Shown: one piece after another, positions 23,519 to 29,585 of the stretch | Position numbering within the stretch: position 1 is the stretch's first letter | Layout: each line of letters begins with the position of its first letter | Origin: 12-FULL-44-12b sp964364225 | GTDB lineage: Bacteria > Patescibacteriota > Minisyncoccia > Phycocordibacterales > Zambryskibacteraceae | Direction: 5' to 3' | Assembly (NCBI GenBank): GCA_964364225.1 | Contig: CAYIKP010000011.1 | Span: 1-29,585, forward strand | Length of the DNA: 29,585 bases | Notes under the pieces: model-generated | Told to the model about the DNA's origin: nothing | What the model saw: only the letters and a program-made list of their open reading frames with translations | Databases searched by the model: none | Translations under genes and position numbers: made by a program

Positions 23519-23905
23519 ATGGAAACAAAATACAAAATCAGAGTCGTGCGAGGCGCATTTACTGACACAACTGTGTTAGAAAAACTTGGAGCAAAGACAA
23601 TAGAAAAATTTGATGATAATTGGATAGGTTTGGATGAAGTTGTTGTTGATTTAGAACAAATTAAAGAGTTACAAAAAGGAATGGTTAAACACTATGACGA
23701 TGTAAGTGTACCTTGGTATATGGACGGGTATGGTGTTGGGGATAAATATAATCTAGTTGTGGCTTTTGGCGCAGATGATGGAGAGGGTGGAAAAATATTT
23801 CAATTTACAAAAGATGACACAAAAGCAATTAGCGAAGTAGTGAAATATGGAATGGGGAAGGGCATACCAAGGGAACAAATGGATTTTAACGAAAAAACTT
23901 TTTAA
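23519..23905 (+). CDS. Small acidic hypothetical protein (128 aa)
   Basis: Complete frame from ATG 23519, six bases after a TATAAC box, 14 bases downstream of the DUF5680-like gene. Acidic and soluble; features are two predicted strands at the start (KYKIRVVRGAF, KTIEKFDDNWIGL), an HYDDVSVPWYMDGYGVGDKY loop and a C-terminal helix. I do not recognise a family. Acidic small proteins beside DUF5680 or nuclease genes are sometimes antitoxin or immunity partners, but nothing here proves that. Confidence 0.7.
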   Translation: METKYKIRVVRGAFTDTTVLEKLGAKTIEKFDDNWIGLDEVVVDLEQIKELQKGMVKHYDDVSVPWYMDGYGVGDKYNLVVAFGADDGEGGKIFQFTKDDTKAISEVVKYGMGKGIPREQMDFNEKTF

Positions 23906-23921
23906 ATACCCAAAAAGTACT

Positions 23922-23937
23922 AAAAGTGGTAGAGTTT
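23922..23937 (+). promoter_or_regulatory. Island promoter, copy 3
   Basis: AAAAGTGGTAGAGTTT with box TAGAGT at 23930-23935, 12 bases before ATG 23948. Copies 1 and 3 agree over 21 bases. Confidence 0.6.
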
Positions 23938-23947
23938 TGTGATAAAC

Positions 23948-26740
23948 ATGAATAGAGAATCTGCCAAACAAACAGTCAAGGATCTTATTGAAAAATATGA
24001 AAGGGTTAAATCTGAAGGTGTATTAAAAGATTACAATGAAGAGGAAACTAAAAAAGACTTCATAATTCCACTTTTTTCTGCGCTTGGTTGGAATATGCAT
24101 AGCAAACATGAAGTTACTGCAGAAGAGCTTATTTCAAATGACCGTGCAGATTATGGTTTTTATATAAATGGTAGACCTAAATTTTATTTAGAGGCAAAAA
24201 AAATATCTGCAAATCTTCATAGGGTGGAATTTGCGGATCAATCAATAAAATATGCGTGGAACAAGGGTGTGACATGGGCAGTACTTACCGATTTTGAGAG
24301 TATTAAAGTTTTTTGTGCCCAAAATATTGATAAGGACCTAACTGACAAGCTGTTTTTTGAAATTCCGTATCAGGAGTATCTAGAAAGGTTTGATCAACTT
24401 TATTTACTTTCAAAGGAGTCTTTTGAAACAGGTTTTTTGGACAAAGAAGCAGAAAAATTTGGAAAGAAACTCCTTAGGGTTTCAGTTACAGAGAAACTTG
24501 CAAGAGATTTGAACGAGTGTCGCGAGTTATTAACCAAGGGACTTTCTGCTTGTAATGAAAAAAAACAATTATCTAGAGACTTAATTGATGAAGGTGTACA
24601 AAAACTTCTAGACAGGATTCTGTTTTTGAGGGTAGCAGAAGATAGGGGAATAGAGGCAGATACGCTCAATGGTTTACTTAGACAGGCCAAAGCGCAATAC
24701 AATAGTAAAACTTTTTTTCAAGCAATGATCACAAAATTTCGTGAATTAGATGAAATTTATAATTCTAATTTATTTTCCCCTCACCCATTTGAAGAATGGG
24801 AGGAGTTCTCTGGTGCAACAGAGGAAGTCATAAAAATTTTACAGGGTCAAAAGGGATACTATGAATATGATTTTAAAGTTATGCCGGCCGATGTTCTTGG
24901 TCAAGTTTATGAAAGTTATCTGGGGTACAAATTATCGCAATCAAAAAAAGGTCTTTCTGTAGAAAAAGATACAACCAAAAGAAAAGAGCAAGGTATTTAT
25001 TACACACCAGTCTTTATAGTCGATTACATTGTAAAAAATTCGTTAAAGCCTATATTGGATAGATGTAATTCAGTTGAAGATCTTCAGAAAATAAAAATAC
25101 TTGATCCGGCTTGTGGTTCGGGGTCGTTTCTTATTAGGGCACTTGAAGTGATACTAGATAAATATAAAGAATTTGGGGATAGGGGTGGGGAGTTTACCAA
25201 ATTACAAATTCTTACCAGAAACATTTATGGAGTAGATTTTGACCAACAGGCAGTTGAAATTGCTCGCTTGAATCTACTCATAAATGCCTTAGACACTAGG
25301 ATGAAAATGCCTGGTTTGGATAAAAACATAAAGTATGGCAATTCTCTGACAATTGACTGGAAAGAGGAATTCCCGGAAGTTTTCAAACAAGGGGGTTTCG
25401 ATGTGATTATTGGCAACCCGCCTTATATAAAAGAGTTTATTAATAAGGGCGCTTTTGACGATTTACATGATAGTCCCTACTACCAAGGGAAAATGGACAT
25501 CTGGACGATGTTTGGGTGCATTTCAATAGATTTGCTAAAGAATGGGGGGGTAGTAGGTTTTATTGCCCCAAACAATTGGATAAGTAATGCAGGAGCTAGC
25601 ATTTTCAGAGATAAAATTCTTACTGACGGTGAATTAAGAATGTTTATAGATTTCGGTGACTACAAAGTTTTTGATCAGGCCAGTATTCAGACAATGATTT
25701 ATGTTTTTGAGAAAAAACAACCAAGTAATAAGTATTCAATTGATTATATTAGAATAATAGATAAAAACATAACTGAAGAAAATTTAGTCGCTGAAATTAT
25801 TAACAAAAAAACAAAAATTGAGGTTGAGCCAAAAAATTTTTTGGGACAAAATATAACTTTTACTGATACAGAGTCCGGATCGATTTTCGATAAGTTAGAA
25901 AAAAAGAGAAATTTTGAGTTAGCTGACAAGGAGGTTGGACAGGGAATAGTGAGCCCTCAAGAATATGTAATTGGGAAACACCTCCCATATTTAATTGATG
26001 CAAAAATTGGGAAAGGGATTTTTGTTTTAACAACAGAAGAGGTTCGAGATCTAAACTTTACTCAAGTTGAACGTAAACTTATAAAACCTTTTTATTCAAC
26101 AGAAGAGATATCAAGATATTTTGCGAATGATAAGAATAAATTGTGGATTATCTATAGCAACAAGGAAGTTACTAAAAATATAAATAAATACCCACAAGTA
26201 AAGCGCCATCTAGAAAAATACACCCCAGTTATTACCTCTGATTTTGGTCCCTTTGGATTACATAGAGCACGAGATGAAAAGCTTTTCATTGGCCCTAGTA
26301 TTTTCTCAATCCGAAAAACTGGCAGGCCGCAATTTTCTCATGTTAATTTTCATTGTTATGTATCACAGACATATTTTGTCATTTCAACAAACAGGATAGA
26401 TTTAAAATATTTAACAGGTCTATTTAACTCTGGTCTTATTTATTTTTGGTTAAAGAATAAAGGAAAATTACAAGGAGATATGTTACAGATAGATAAGGGT
26501 CCCCTTATGAATATTCCCATTTATGTTGGGAACAAAATACAGCAAAAACAAATTATAGATTTGGTTGATAAAATGCTTTCCTTAAATAAAGATTTAGATG
26601 AAATACCTGAAAACTCTGAAAAATGGTTATCAGTAAAATCAGAAATTGAAAAAACCGACAAAAAAATTGACCAAGAGGTCTATAAACTTTACGGACTTAC
26701 TGAAAACGATGTAAACATTGTAGAAGATAGTCTAAAATAA
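23948..26740 (+). CDS. Type IIG restriction-modification enzyme (Eco57I-like)
   Basis: About 930 residues from ATG 23948. The N-terminal nuclease has a PD-(D/E)XK site: D68 in RADYGFYI and E82-x-K84 in FYLEAKK. A helical linker (about 130-335) leads to an N6-adenine methyltransferase: GIYYTPVFIVDYIV, motif I LDPACGSGSF near 387, acidic motif GVDFDQQAVEIARLNLL, and motif IV GNPPYIKEF near 489. The C-terminal ~330 residues form the TaqI-like target recognition region (FHCYVSQTYFVIST, GLFNSGLIYFWLKNKGKLQGDMLQIDKGPL). One polypeptide thus protects and cuts. No separate specificity or restriction subunit is present nearby. Intact, with no frameshift. Confidence 0.93.
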   Translation: MNRESAKQTVKDLIEKYERVKSEGVLKDYNEEETKKDFIIPLFSALGWNMHSKHEVTAEELISNDRADYGFYINGRPKFYLEAKKISANLHRVEFADQSIKYAWNKGVTWAVLTDFESIKVFCAQNIDKDLTDKLFFEIPYQEYLERFDQLYLLSKESFETGFLDKEAEKFGKKLLRVSVTEKLARDLNECRELLTKGLSACNEKKQLSRDLIDEGVQKLLDRILFLRVAEDRGIEADTLNGLLRQAKAQYNSKTFFQAMITKFRELDEIYNSNLFSPHPFEEWEEFSGATEEVIKILQGQKGYYEYDFKVMPADVLGQVYESYLGYKLSQSKKGLSVEKDTTKRKEQGIYYTPVFIVDYIVKNSLKPILDRCNSVEDLQKIKILDPACGSGSFLIRALEVILDKYKEFGDRGGEFTKLQILTRNIYGVDFDQQAVEIARLNLLINALDTRMKMPGLDKNIKYGNSLTIDWKEEFPEVFKQGGFDVIIGNPPYIKEFINKGAFDDLHDSPYYQGKMDIWTMFGCISIDLLKNGGVVGFIAPNNWISNAGASIFRDKILTDGELRMFIDFGDYKVFDQASIQTMIYVFEKKQPSNKYSIDYIRIIDKNITEENLVAEIINKKTKIEVEPKNFLGQNITFTDTESGSIFDKLEKKRNFELADKEVGQGIVSPQEYVIGKHLPYLIDAKIGKGIFVLTTEEVRDLNFTQVERKLIKPFYSTEEISRYFANDKNKLWIIYSNKEVTKNINKYPQVKRHLEKYTPVITSDFGPFGLHRARDEKLFIGPSIFSIRKTGRPQFSHVNFHCYVSQTYFVISTNRIDLKYLTGLFNSGLIYFWLKNKGKLQGDMLQIDKGPLMNIPIYVGNKIQQKQIIDLVDKMLSLNKDLDEIPENSEKWLSVKSEIEKTDKKIDQEVYKLYGLTENDVNIVEDSLK

Positions 26741-26794
26741 GCACTTTCTATAATCCACAATATTTTTAGGAAGTTCGCATACAGTTAGTGCATC

Positions 26795-26803
26795 TGGTAC
26801 AAT
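26795..26803 (+). promoter_or_regulatory. Extended -10 promoter of the Panacea gene
   Basis: TGG-TACAAT ends ten bases before ATG 26814; near-leaderless start again. Confidence 0.55.
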
Positions 26804-26813
26804 ATAGGCAAAT

Positions 26814-27305
26814 ATGGCTATAAACCGAGTAAAGTATCAGAATGCCGTTCTGTACTTATGCCGGAAACTTAAAGGCGAAGTACGCGGTAAGAAAAAATTA
26901 GCGAAATTGTTGTATTTCGCTGATTTTGATTTTTATGAAAAATATCAAAAATCAATAACTGGTGATGTATATCAAGCGCTACCGATGGGCCCAGTTCCGT
27001 CAATGTTGGAAGAAATTACATCTAAAATGGAAGACGGGGGACAGCTCAGGATAACACAAGTAACAGAGCGAGAAGGTTATAACCCAACAGAGGTTTATTC
27101 TTCTATTAAAGATCCGGACGTTTCTGTTTTTAATGATGATGAGAAGGAAATGTTAGACAGGATTGTAATTAAATATGGACACTTGACAGGTAAACAGTTG
27201 GAGGAGTTGTCGCACTCCGAAGCACCATATATTGGTACAGAACTGAGAATGAACATACCATATGAGCTAGCCATGTATCGTGGCACGGACTTTAATGGTT
27301 TATGA
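26814..27305 (+). CDS. Panacea-domain (SocA-like, DUF4065) antitoxin
   Basis: 163 residues. The family core is clear: KLAKLLYFADFDFYEKYQKSI near 28-48, then ALPMGPVPSMLEEI (about 57-70), and a C-terminal helical end with LEELSHSEAPYIGTE. Panacea proteins (PanA) are known antitoxins paired with very different toxins. The stop overlaps the start of the next gene in ATGA, the usual arrangement of a two-gene toxin-antitoxin unit with the antitoxin first. The start is set by ATG ten bases past an extended -10. It may also act as a repressor of the pair, which is not visible here. Confidence 0.9.
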   Translation: MAINRVKYQNAVLYLCRKLKGEVRGKKKLAKLLYFADFDFYEKYQKSITGDVYQALPMGPVPSMLEEITSKMEDGGQLRITQVTEREGYNPTEVYSSIKDPDVSVFNDDEKEMLDRIVIKYGHLTGKQLEELSHSEAPYIGTELRMNIPYELAMYRGTDFNGL

Positions 27306-27670
27306 TTGAGTTTTTATATTCTGACGGCATTCAAACAGAAATCGCCGCCTTGGGGCGGCGATTTCGTACATTAGAGTATGGTTTGAAATCAATAGAACGA
27401 CTCTGCGAAGTACAATTTCATCCAACAAACCCCCGACATGTTATTGCACCAGCAAAACTGCATAGGATTACTCAAAATGAAATATGGACACTTTGGAAAA
27501 TAGAAGTTGCAGTACCAAACTCTAGGTTACGGCCAAACCAGTGGCCCAGAATGTGGTTTGCAGTTAAAGGTGCAATTATTGTTTTCTTATGTATTTCTTC
27601 CCACATCGATAATTATAGTGACCCAGAAATGGATCAGTTAGCCTTGTCAAGAGTTTCTGACTTCTTCTAA
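27302..27670 (+). CDS. Candidate PanT toxin, RelE/BECR-like
   Basis: 122 residues, starting in the ATGA overlap with the Panacea gene. A short strand (IEFLYSDGIQTEIAAL) and helix precede a core of strands EIWTLWKIEVAV, RMWFAVKGAIIVFLCISSH, and a C-terminal helix DPEMDQLALSRVSDFF. The order of strands and basic residues (R19, R20, R88) recalls RelE/HigB-type mRNA interferases, and such toxins are among known Panacea partners. I cannot confirm catalytic residues. The pairing by overlap is stronger evidence than the family resemblance. Confidence 0.75.
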   Translation: MIEFLYSDGIQTEIAALGRRFRTLEYGLKSIERLCEVQFHPTNPRHVIAPAKLHRITQNEIWTLWKIEVAVPNSRLRPNQWPRMWFAVKGAIIVFLCISSHIDNYSDPEMDQLALSRVSDFF

Positions 27671-27729
27671 TTAATAACTTGAAAAACCTAATAATTTTAA
27701 TTGTTTTAATGTATGTTTAAATATGAAGT

Positions 27730-28233
27730 ATGAATCCTGAATCAATGTTAAAGGGTCGTATGGCAGAAACTCTTTTTGAAGAGCTTATGAAGGCATCGGG
27801 AAATATTGTTTATCGATTTGGATATGAGGCGATTGTACAAAACCTGACACAGCTAGAAGAAAAATTTGATCGGTACAGTGAGGTTGGTGAGAGAATAAGG
27901 GCAATTCCTGATTTTATTGTTATAGATAAAGTGGGGAAACCACAATTTGTTGAAGTTAAATTTCGCTGGAAACCGGACGAACCACTTTATCAAGAGACAA
28001 AATCAATTCTTCATCGTGTAGAAAAGTATTGGAATGCAAAAATAGTTTTCGTTAATTGTTGGGAACAGCCATATTTTAGAGTTTCGATACCCCCTTATAT
28101 AAAAGAGGACCAGCTTGATTTAACGCCTCTTATTGAAGAAAAAAGTTGGAAGATTGATAAGAAAGTATATGATGACTATGAAACTTTAGTACATAAATAT
28201 TTAACACCGACCCTTGTACCAACAAAAAAATAA
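27730..28233 (+). CDS. PD-(D/E)XK-like nuclease protein
   Basis: 167 residues from ATG 27730. It has the order of a small restriction-like nuclease: an acidic helix MAETLFEELMKASG (E13/E17), IPDFIVID with D61, and FVEVKFRW with E75-x-K77, followed by a helix HRVEKYW and a strand IVFVNCW. This fits a Holliday-junction-resolvase or VRR-type fold in core motif, but the family is not assigned. The next gene starts right after its stop, so they are likely cotranscribed. Its place beside a toxin-antitoxin pair and a restriction enzyme suggests a defence or repair role. Confidence 0.75.
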   Translation: MNPESMLKGRMAETLFEELMKASGNIVYRFGYEAIVQNLTQLEEKFDRYSEVGERIRAIPDFIVIDKVGKPQFVEVKFRWKPDEPLYQETKSILHRVEKYWNAKIVFVNCWEQPYFRVSIPPYIKEDQLDLTPLIEEKSWKIDKKVYDDYETLVHKYLTPTLVPTKK

Positions 28234-28785
28234 ATGAAAGAACTTATAGCAATAATTATTTTAGTGGGAGTGGGATGGGTGGTTTTGAATTTTACGAAAC
28301 CATATGTACAAAAGACGGAGGCGGGGGATGACCCGATGAATATTTCTTATGAAATACAGGGTAGGCAAATAAAGCTCACAAATGGCAAAGCGGAATTGGA
28401 AATTGCGCCTGGCTCGGCAAGCAAAGAGAAAATTGCAATTTGGGGGCAATTTGTAAAAGCAGATTTAGATAAAGATGGCGACGAGGATGCTGCGGCGTAT
28501 TTAACACAAGAGAGCGGTGGCTCGGGAGTGTTTTTCTATGTAGTGGTTGCGTTAAACGAGAACGGAAAATGGCTAGGAACAAATGCAATGTTTTTAGGTG
28601 ACAGAATTGCTCCGCAAAACATAAACATTTTTGATGGCAAAGCCGTAGCTAATTTTGCGGAGAGAAAAGCAAATGAAAGTTTTGTAGTACGACCATCAGT
28701 TGGCAAAAGTGTTTGGATATATATAGATAAACCAAGAATGCAAATAGGGGAGGCGGTGCAAAACTTCGAAGGAGAAAGTCGCTAG
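28234..28785 (+). CDS. Membrane-anchored protein with calcium-loop-like motif
   Basis: 183 residues. An N-terminal hydrophobic helix (ELIAIIILVGVGWVVLNF, about 3-20) is uncleaved or a signal anchor, so the rest lies outside. The exposed domain has DLDKDGDEDAAAYLTQ (about 77-92), with the D-x-D-x-D-G spacing of a calcium-binding loop, inside a beta-rich domain (GVFFYVVVALNENGKW, VWIYIDKPRM). Similar small anchored proteins occur in Parcubacteria, function unknown. Its TAG stop is formed by bases 3-5 of the palindromic repeat starting at 28781, so the repeat may have replaced the original C-terminus. Confidence 0.75.
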   Translation: MKELIAIIILVGVGWVVLNFTKPYVQKTEAGDDPMNISYEIQGRQIKLTNGKAELEIAPGSASKEKIAIWGQFVKADLDKDGDEDAAAYLTQESGGSGVFFYVVVALNENGKWLGTNAMFLGDRIAPQNINIFDGKAVANFAERKANESFVVRPSVGKSVWIYIDKPRMQIGEAVQNFEGESR

Positions 28786-28961
28786 TGGTAAATTATTTTC
28801 AATCAACTGCCATTCGAGTGAAAATCTTGAAATCATAGAGTTGCATAAACGAAAAACGCCAAAACTCGCCGTATACTCGGCTCAAACAGTTGTCATTTTT
28901 CTATTTCACTAATTATGATTTCAAAATACTCTCGTGAGCTTGAAAATAATTTACCACTAGC
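28781..28961. repeat. Nested palindromic repeat, copy 2, with 22-bp terminal inverted repeats
   Basis: Bases 28781-28802 and 28940-28961 are perfect reverse complements (ends GCTAGTGGTAAATT...). Inside, TTGAAATCATA pairs with TATGATTTCAA, and a central hairpin contains GCCG/CGGC. The core is homologous to 9072-9190. The left terminus supplies the stop codon of the preceding gene. Confidence 0.8.
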
Positions 28962-29031
28962 TTTAGGGAAGTAAAGAATAATAATCGGCGAAACTATTAG
29001 CTCGCTTTATATTTTTTAATCCGAAAAAACC

Positions 29032-29073
29032 ATTGTGTTAAAATGTACGCAATCGCATACATTTTAACACAAT
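29032..29073. repeat. 16-bp perfect inverted repeat
   Basis: ATTGTGTTAAAATGTA and TACATTTTAACACAAT flank a ten-base loop. No strong T-run beyond the arm. It could be a terminator or operator. The rest of 28962-29120 shows no gene. Confidence 0.6.
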
Positions 29074-29120
29074 TTGATTTTTCAATACTGATACATATCA
29101 AGCCGAATGCCAACACAGGA

Positions 29121-29129
29121 TGATATACT
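29121..29129 (+). promoter_or_regulatory. Extended -10 promoter of the small secreted protein
   Basis: TGA-TATACT, 30 bases before ATG 29160; a short 5' leader is expected. Confidence 0.5.
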
Positions 29130-29159
29130 AGCTACATTATCAATTAAACTTTTTAGATT

Positions 29160-29426
29160 ATGAAAAAATTTATTTTTGGAGTCTTATTAAGTGTTTCAGT
29201 ATTTGCGCTTACAAACGTAGCTTTTGCAGCAGGCAATTCAACACCGGGCATTGATAGATATATGGACAACTTGGGTAGGCAACAAGCAACTCTAGTTGAC
29301 GCTCAATGTGGTTCTGGTGCAGGTTCTGGTGCATTTGGTTACTTTGGTAAAGATAACAATATGGCAGGTGGTGCAAATGGTTATCAAACCGGATTAAATA
29401 ACAGCGCCTTGTGTAGTAATAGATAA
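29160..29426 (+). CDS. Small secreted protein (88 aa)
   Basis: Clear signal peptide: MKKFIFGVLLSVSVFALTNVAFA with cleavage after AFA (about residue 23). The mature ~65 residues are rich in Gly, Asn and Ala (SGAGSGAFGYFGKDNN, AGGANGYQTG) with two cysteines (C50 region in DAQCGSG and near the end in ALCSN) that could form one disulfide. No lipobox. Own promoter and a strong terminator make it a single-gene unit, probably well expressed. Function unknown. Confidence 0.85.
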   Translation: MKKFIFGVLLSVSVFALTNVAFAAGNSTPGIDRYMDNLGRQQATLVDAQCGSGAGSGAFGYFGKDNNMAGGANGYQTGLNNSALCSNR

Positions 29427-29442
29427 TTAAAACAAAAACTAA

Positions 29443-29480
29443 TGCATTAAAATGCCCCCAATTGGGGGCATTTTAATGCA
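29443..29480 (+). terminator. Strong 17-bp perfect hairpin terminator
   Basis: TGCATTAAAATGCCCCC and its perfect complement around AATT; the arm after the G-run includes CATTTT. It closes the small secreted protein gene. Confidence 0.85.
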
Positions 29481-29484
29481 AGAC

Positions 29485-29513
29485 TGGACAAAAGCTCGAT
29501 TTAGGCATATAAT
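29485..29513 (+). promoter_or_regulatory. Full -35/-10 promoter of the gene at the right edge
   Basis: TGGACA (29485-29490), a 17-base spacer, then TATAAT (29508-29513): the best classical promoter in the window, with a leader of about 50 bases and an SD (GGAG 29559-29562). Confidence 0.65.
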
Positions 29514-29571
29514 ACAAGTTAGCAGTTATTTGACTTCCAACCGACCACACTAAGCATTGGAGACTACCAAG

Positions 29572-29585
29572 ATGGTGCGACAGAC
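29572..29585 (+). CDS. Start of a gene cut by the window edge
   Basis: ATG 29572 follows GGAG by nine bases and a full promoter by about 58 bases. Only MVRQ is visible, so no product can be given. Confidence 0.45.

Noticed and set aside
1..29585. CRISPR arrays, insertion-sequence transposases, rRNA genes and alternative genetic code
   Set aside because: No regularly spaced repeats, no transposase motifs and no rRNA; TGA serves as a normal stop in overlapping ATGA junctions.

Overview
This window reads as a chromosomal segment of an uncultured bacterium of the Candidate Phyla Radiation (Patescibacteria), most likely the Parcubacteria side. The evidence is circumstantial: low GC, short intergenic gaps, many genes that start only 6-12 bases after a TATAAT-like box, a compact type IV pilus locus of CPR style, and several small proteins I cannot place in better known phyla. 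UGA is used as a stop (for example in the ATGA overlaps at 18002 and 27302), so this is not the recoded SR1/Gracilibacteria code.

Layout. (1) 1-4138: the right-hand part of an integrative element: a truncated unknown gene, a 410-aa unknown, a structured non-coding stretch, two small ORFs and a large serine recombinase. The last codons of the recombinase lie antisense inside the 3' end of ssrA (tmRNA), the probable integration site. (2) 4125-9337: ssrA and smpB nine bases apart, divergent ftsH, a conserved unknown, a DUF378-like membrane protein, a tRNA-Ile with anticodon UAU, an AlkA-like DNA glycosylase, and two palindromic repeats. (3) 9339-18947: recG, diverging from a type IV pilus locus of a cohesin-domain membrane protein, PilB/GspE-type ATPase, PilC/GspF, four prepilin-like proteins (one fused to LVIVD repeats) and a major pilin with its own promoter. 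(4) 18971-22154: a block with different base and codon use: a frameshifted gene, a tRNA-Ser(GCU) whose 3' end is duplicated 144 bp away, a small unknown gene and an ABC exporter behind a terminator-like leader hairpin. (5) 22361-28785: an accessory, defence-like island: a possible BECR-fold nuclease, a DUF5680-like protein, a small unknown, a type IIG restriction-modification enzyme, a Panacea (SocA-type) antitoxin with its overlapping toxin candidate, a PD-(D/E)XK-like protein and an anchored protein with a calcium-loop-like motif. Three of these genes share a near-identical promoter that places transcription starts almost on the start codon. (6) 28781-29585: a palindromic repeat with perfect 22-bp ends, a hairpin, a small secreted protein, and a strong promoter leading into a gene cut by the window edge.

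The items most worth follow-up are the ssrA-targeting integrase arrangement, the pseudoknot-capable RNA at 2148-2213, the tRNA-Ser 3'-end duplication with its 123-bp structured insert, the repeated promoter in the accessory island, the Panacea toxin-antitoxin pair, and the repeat family with compensatory stem changes.
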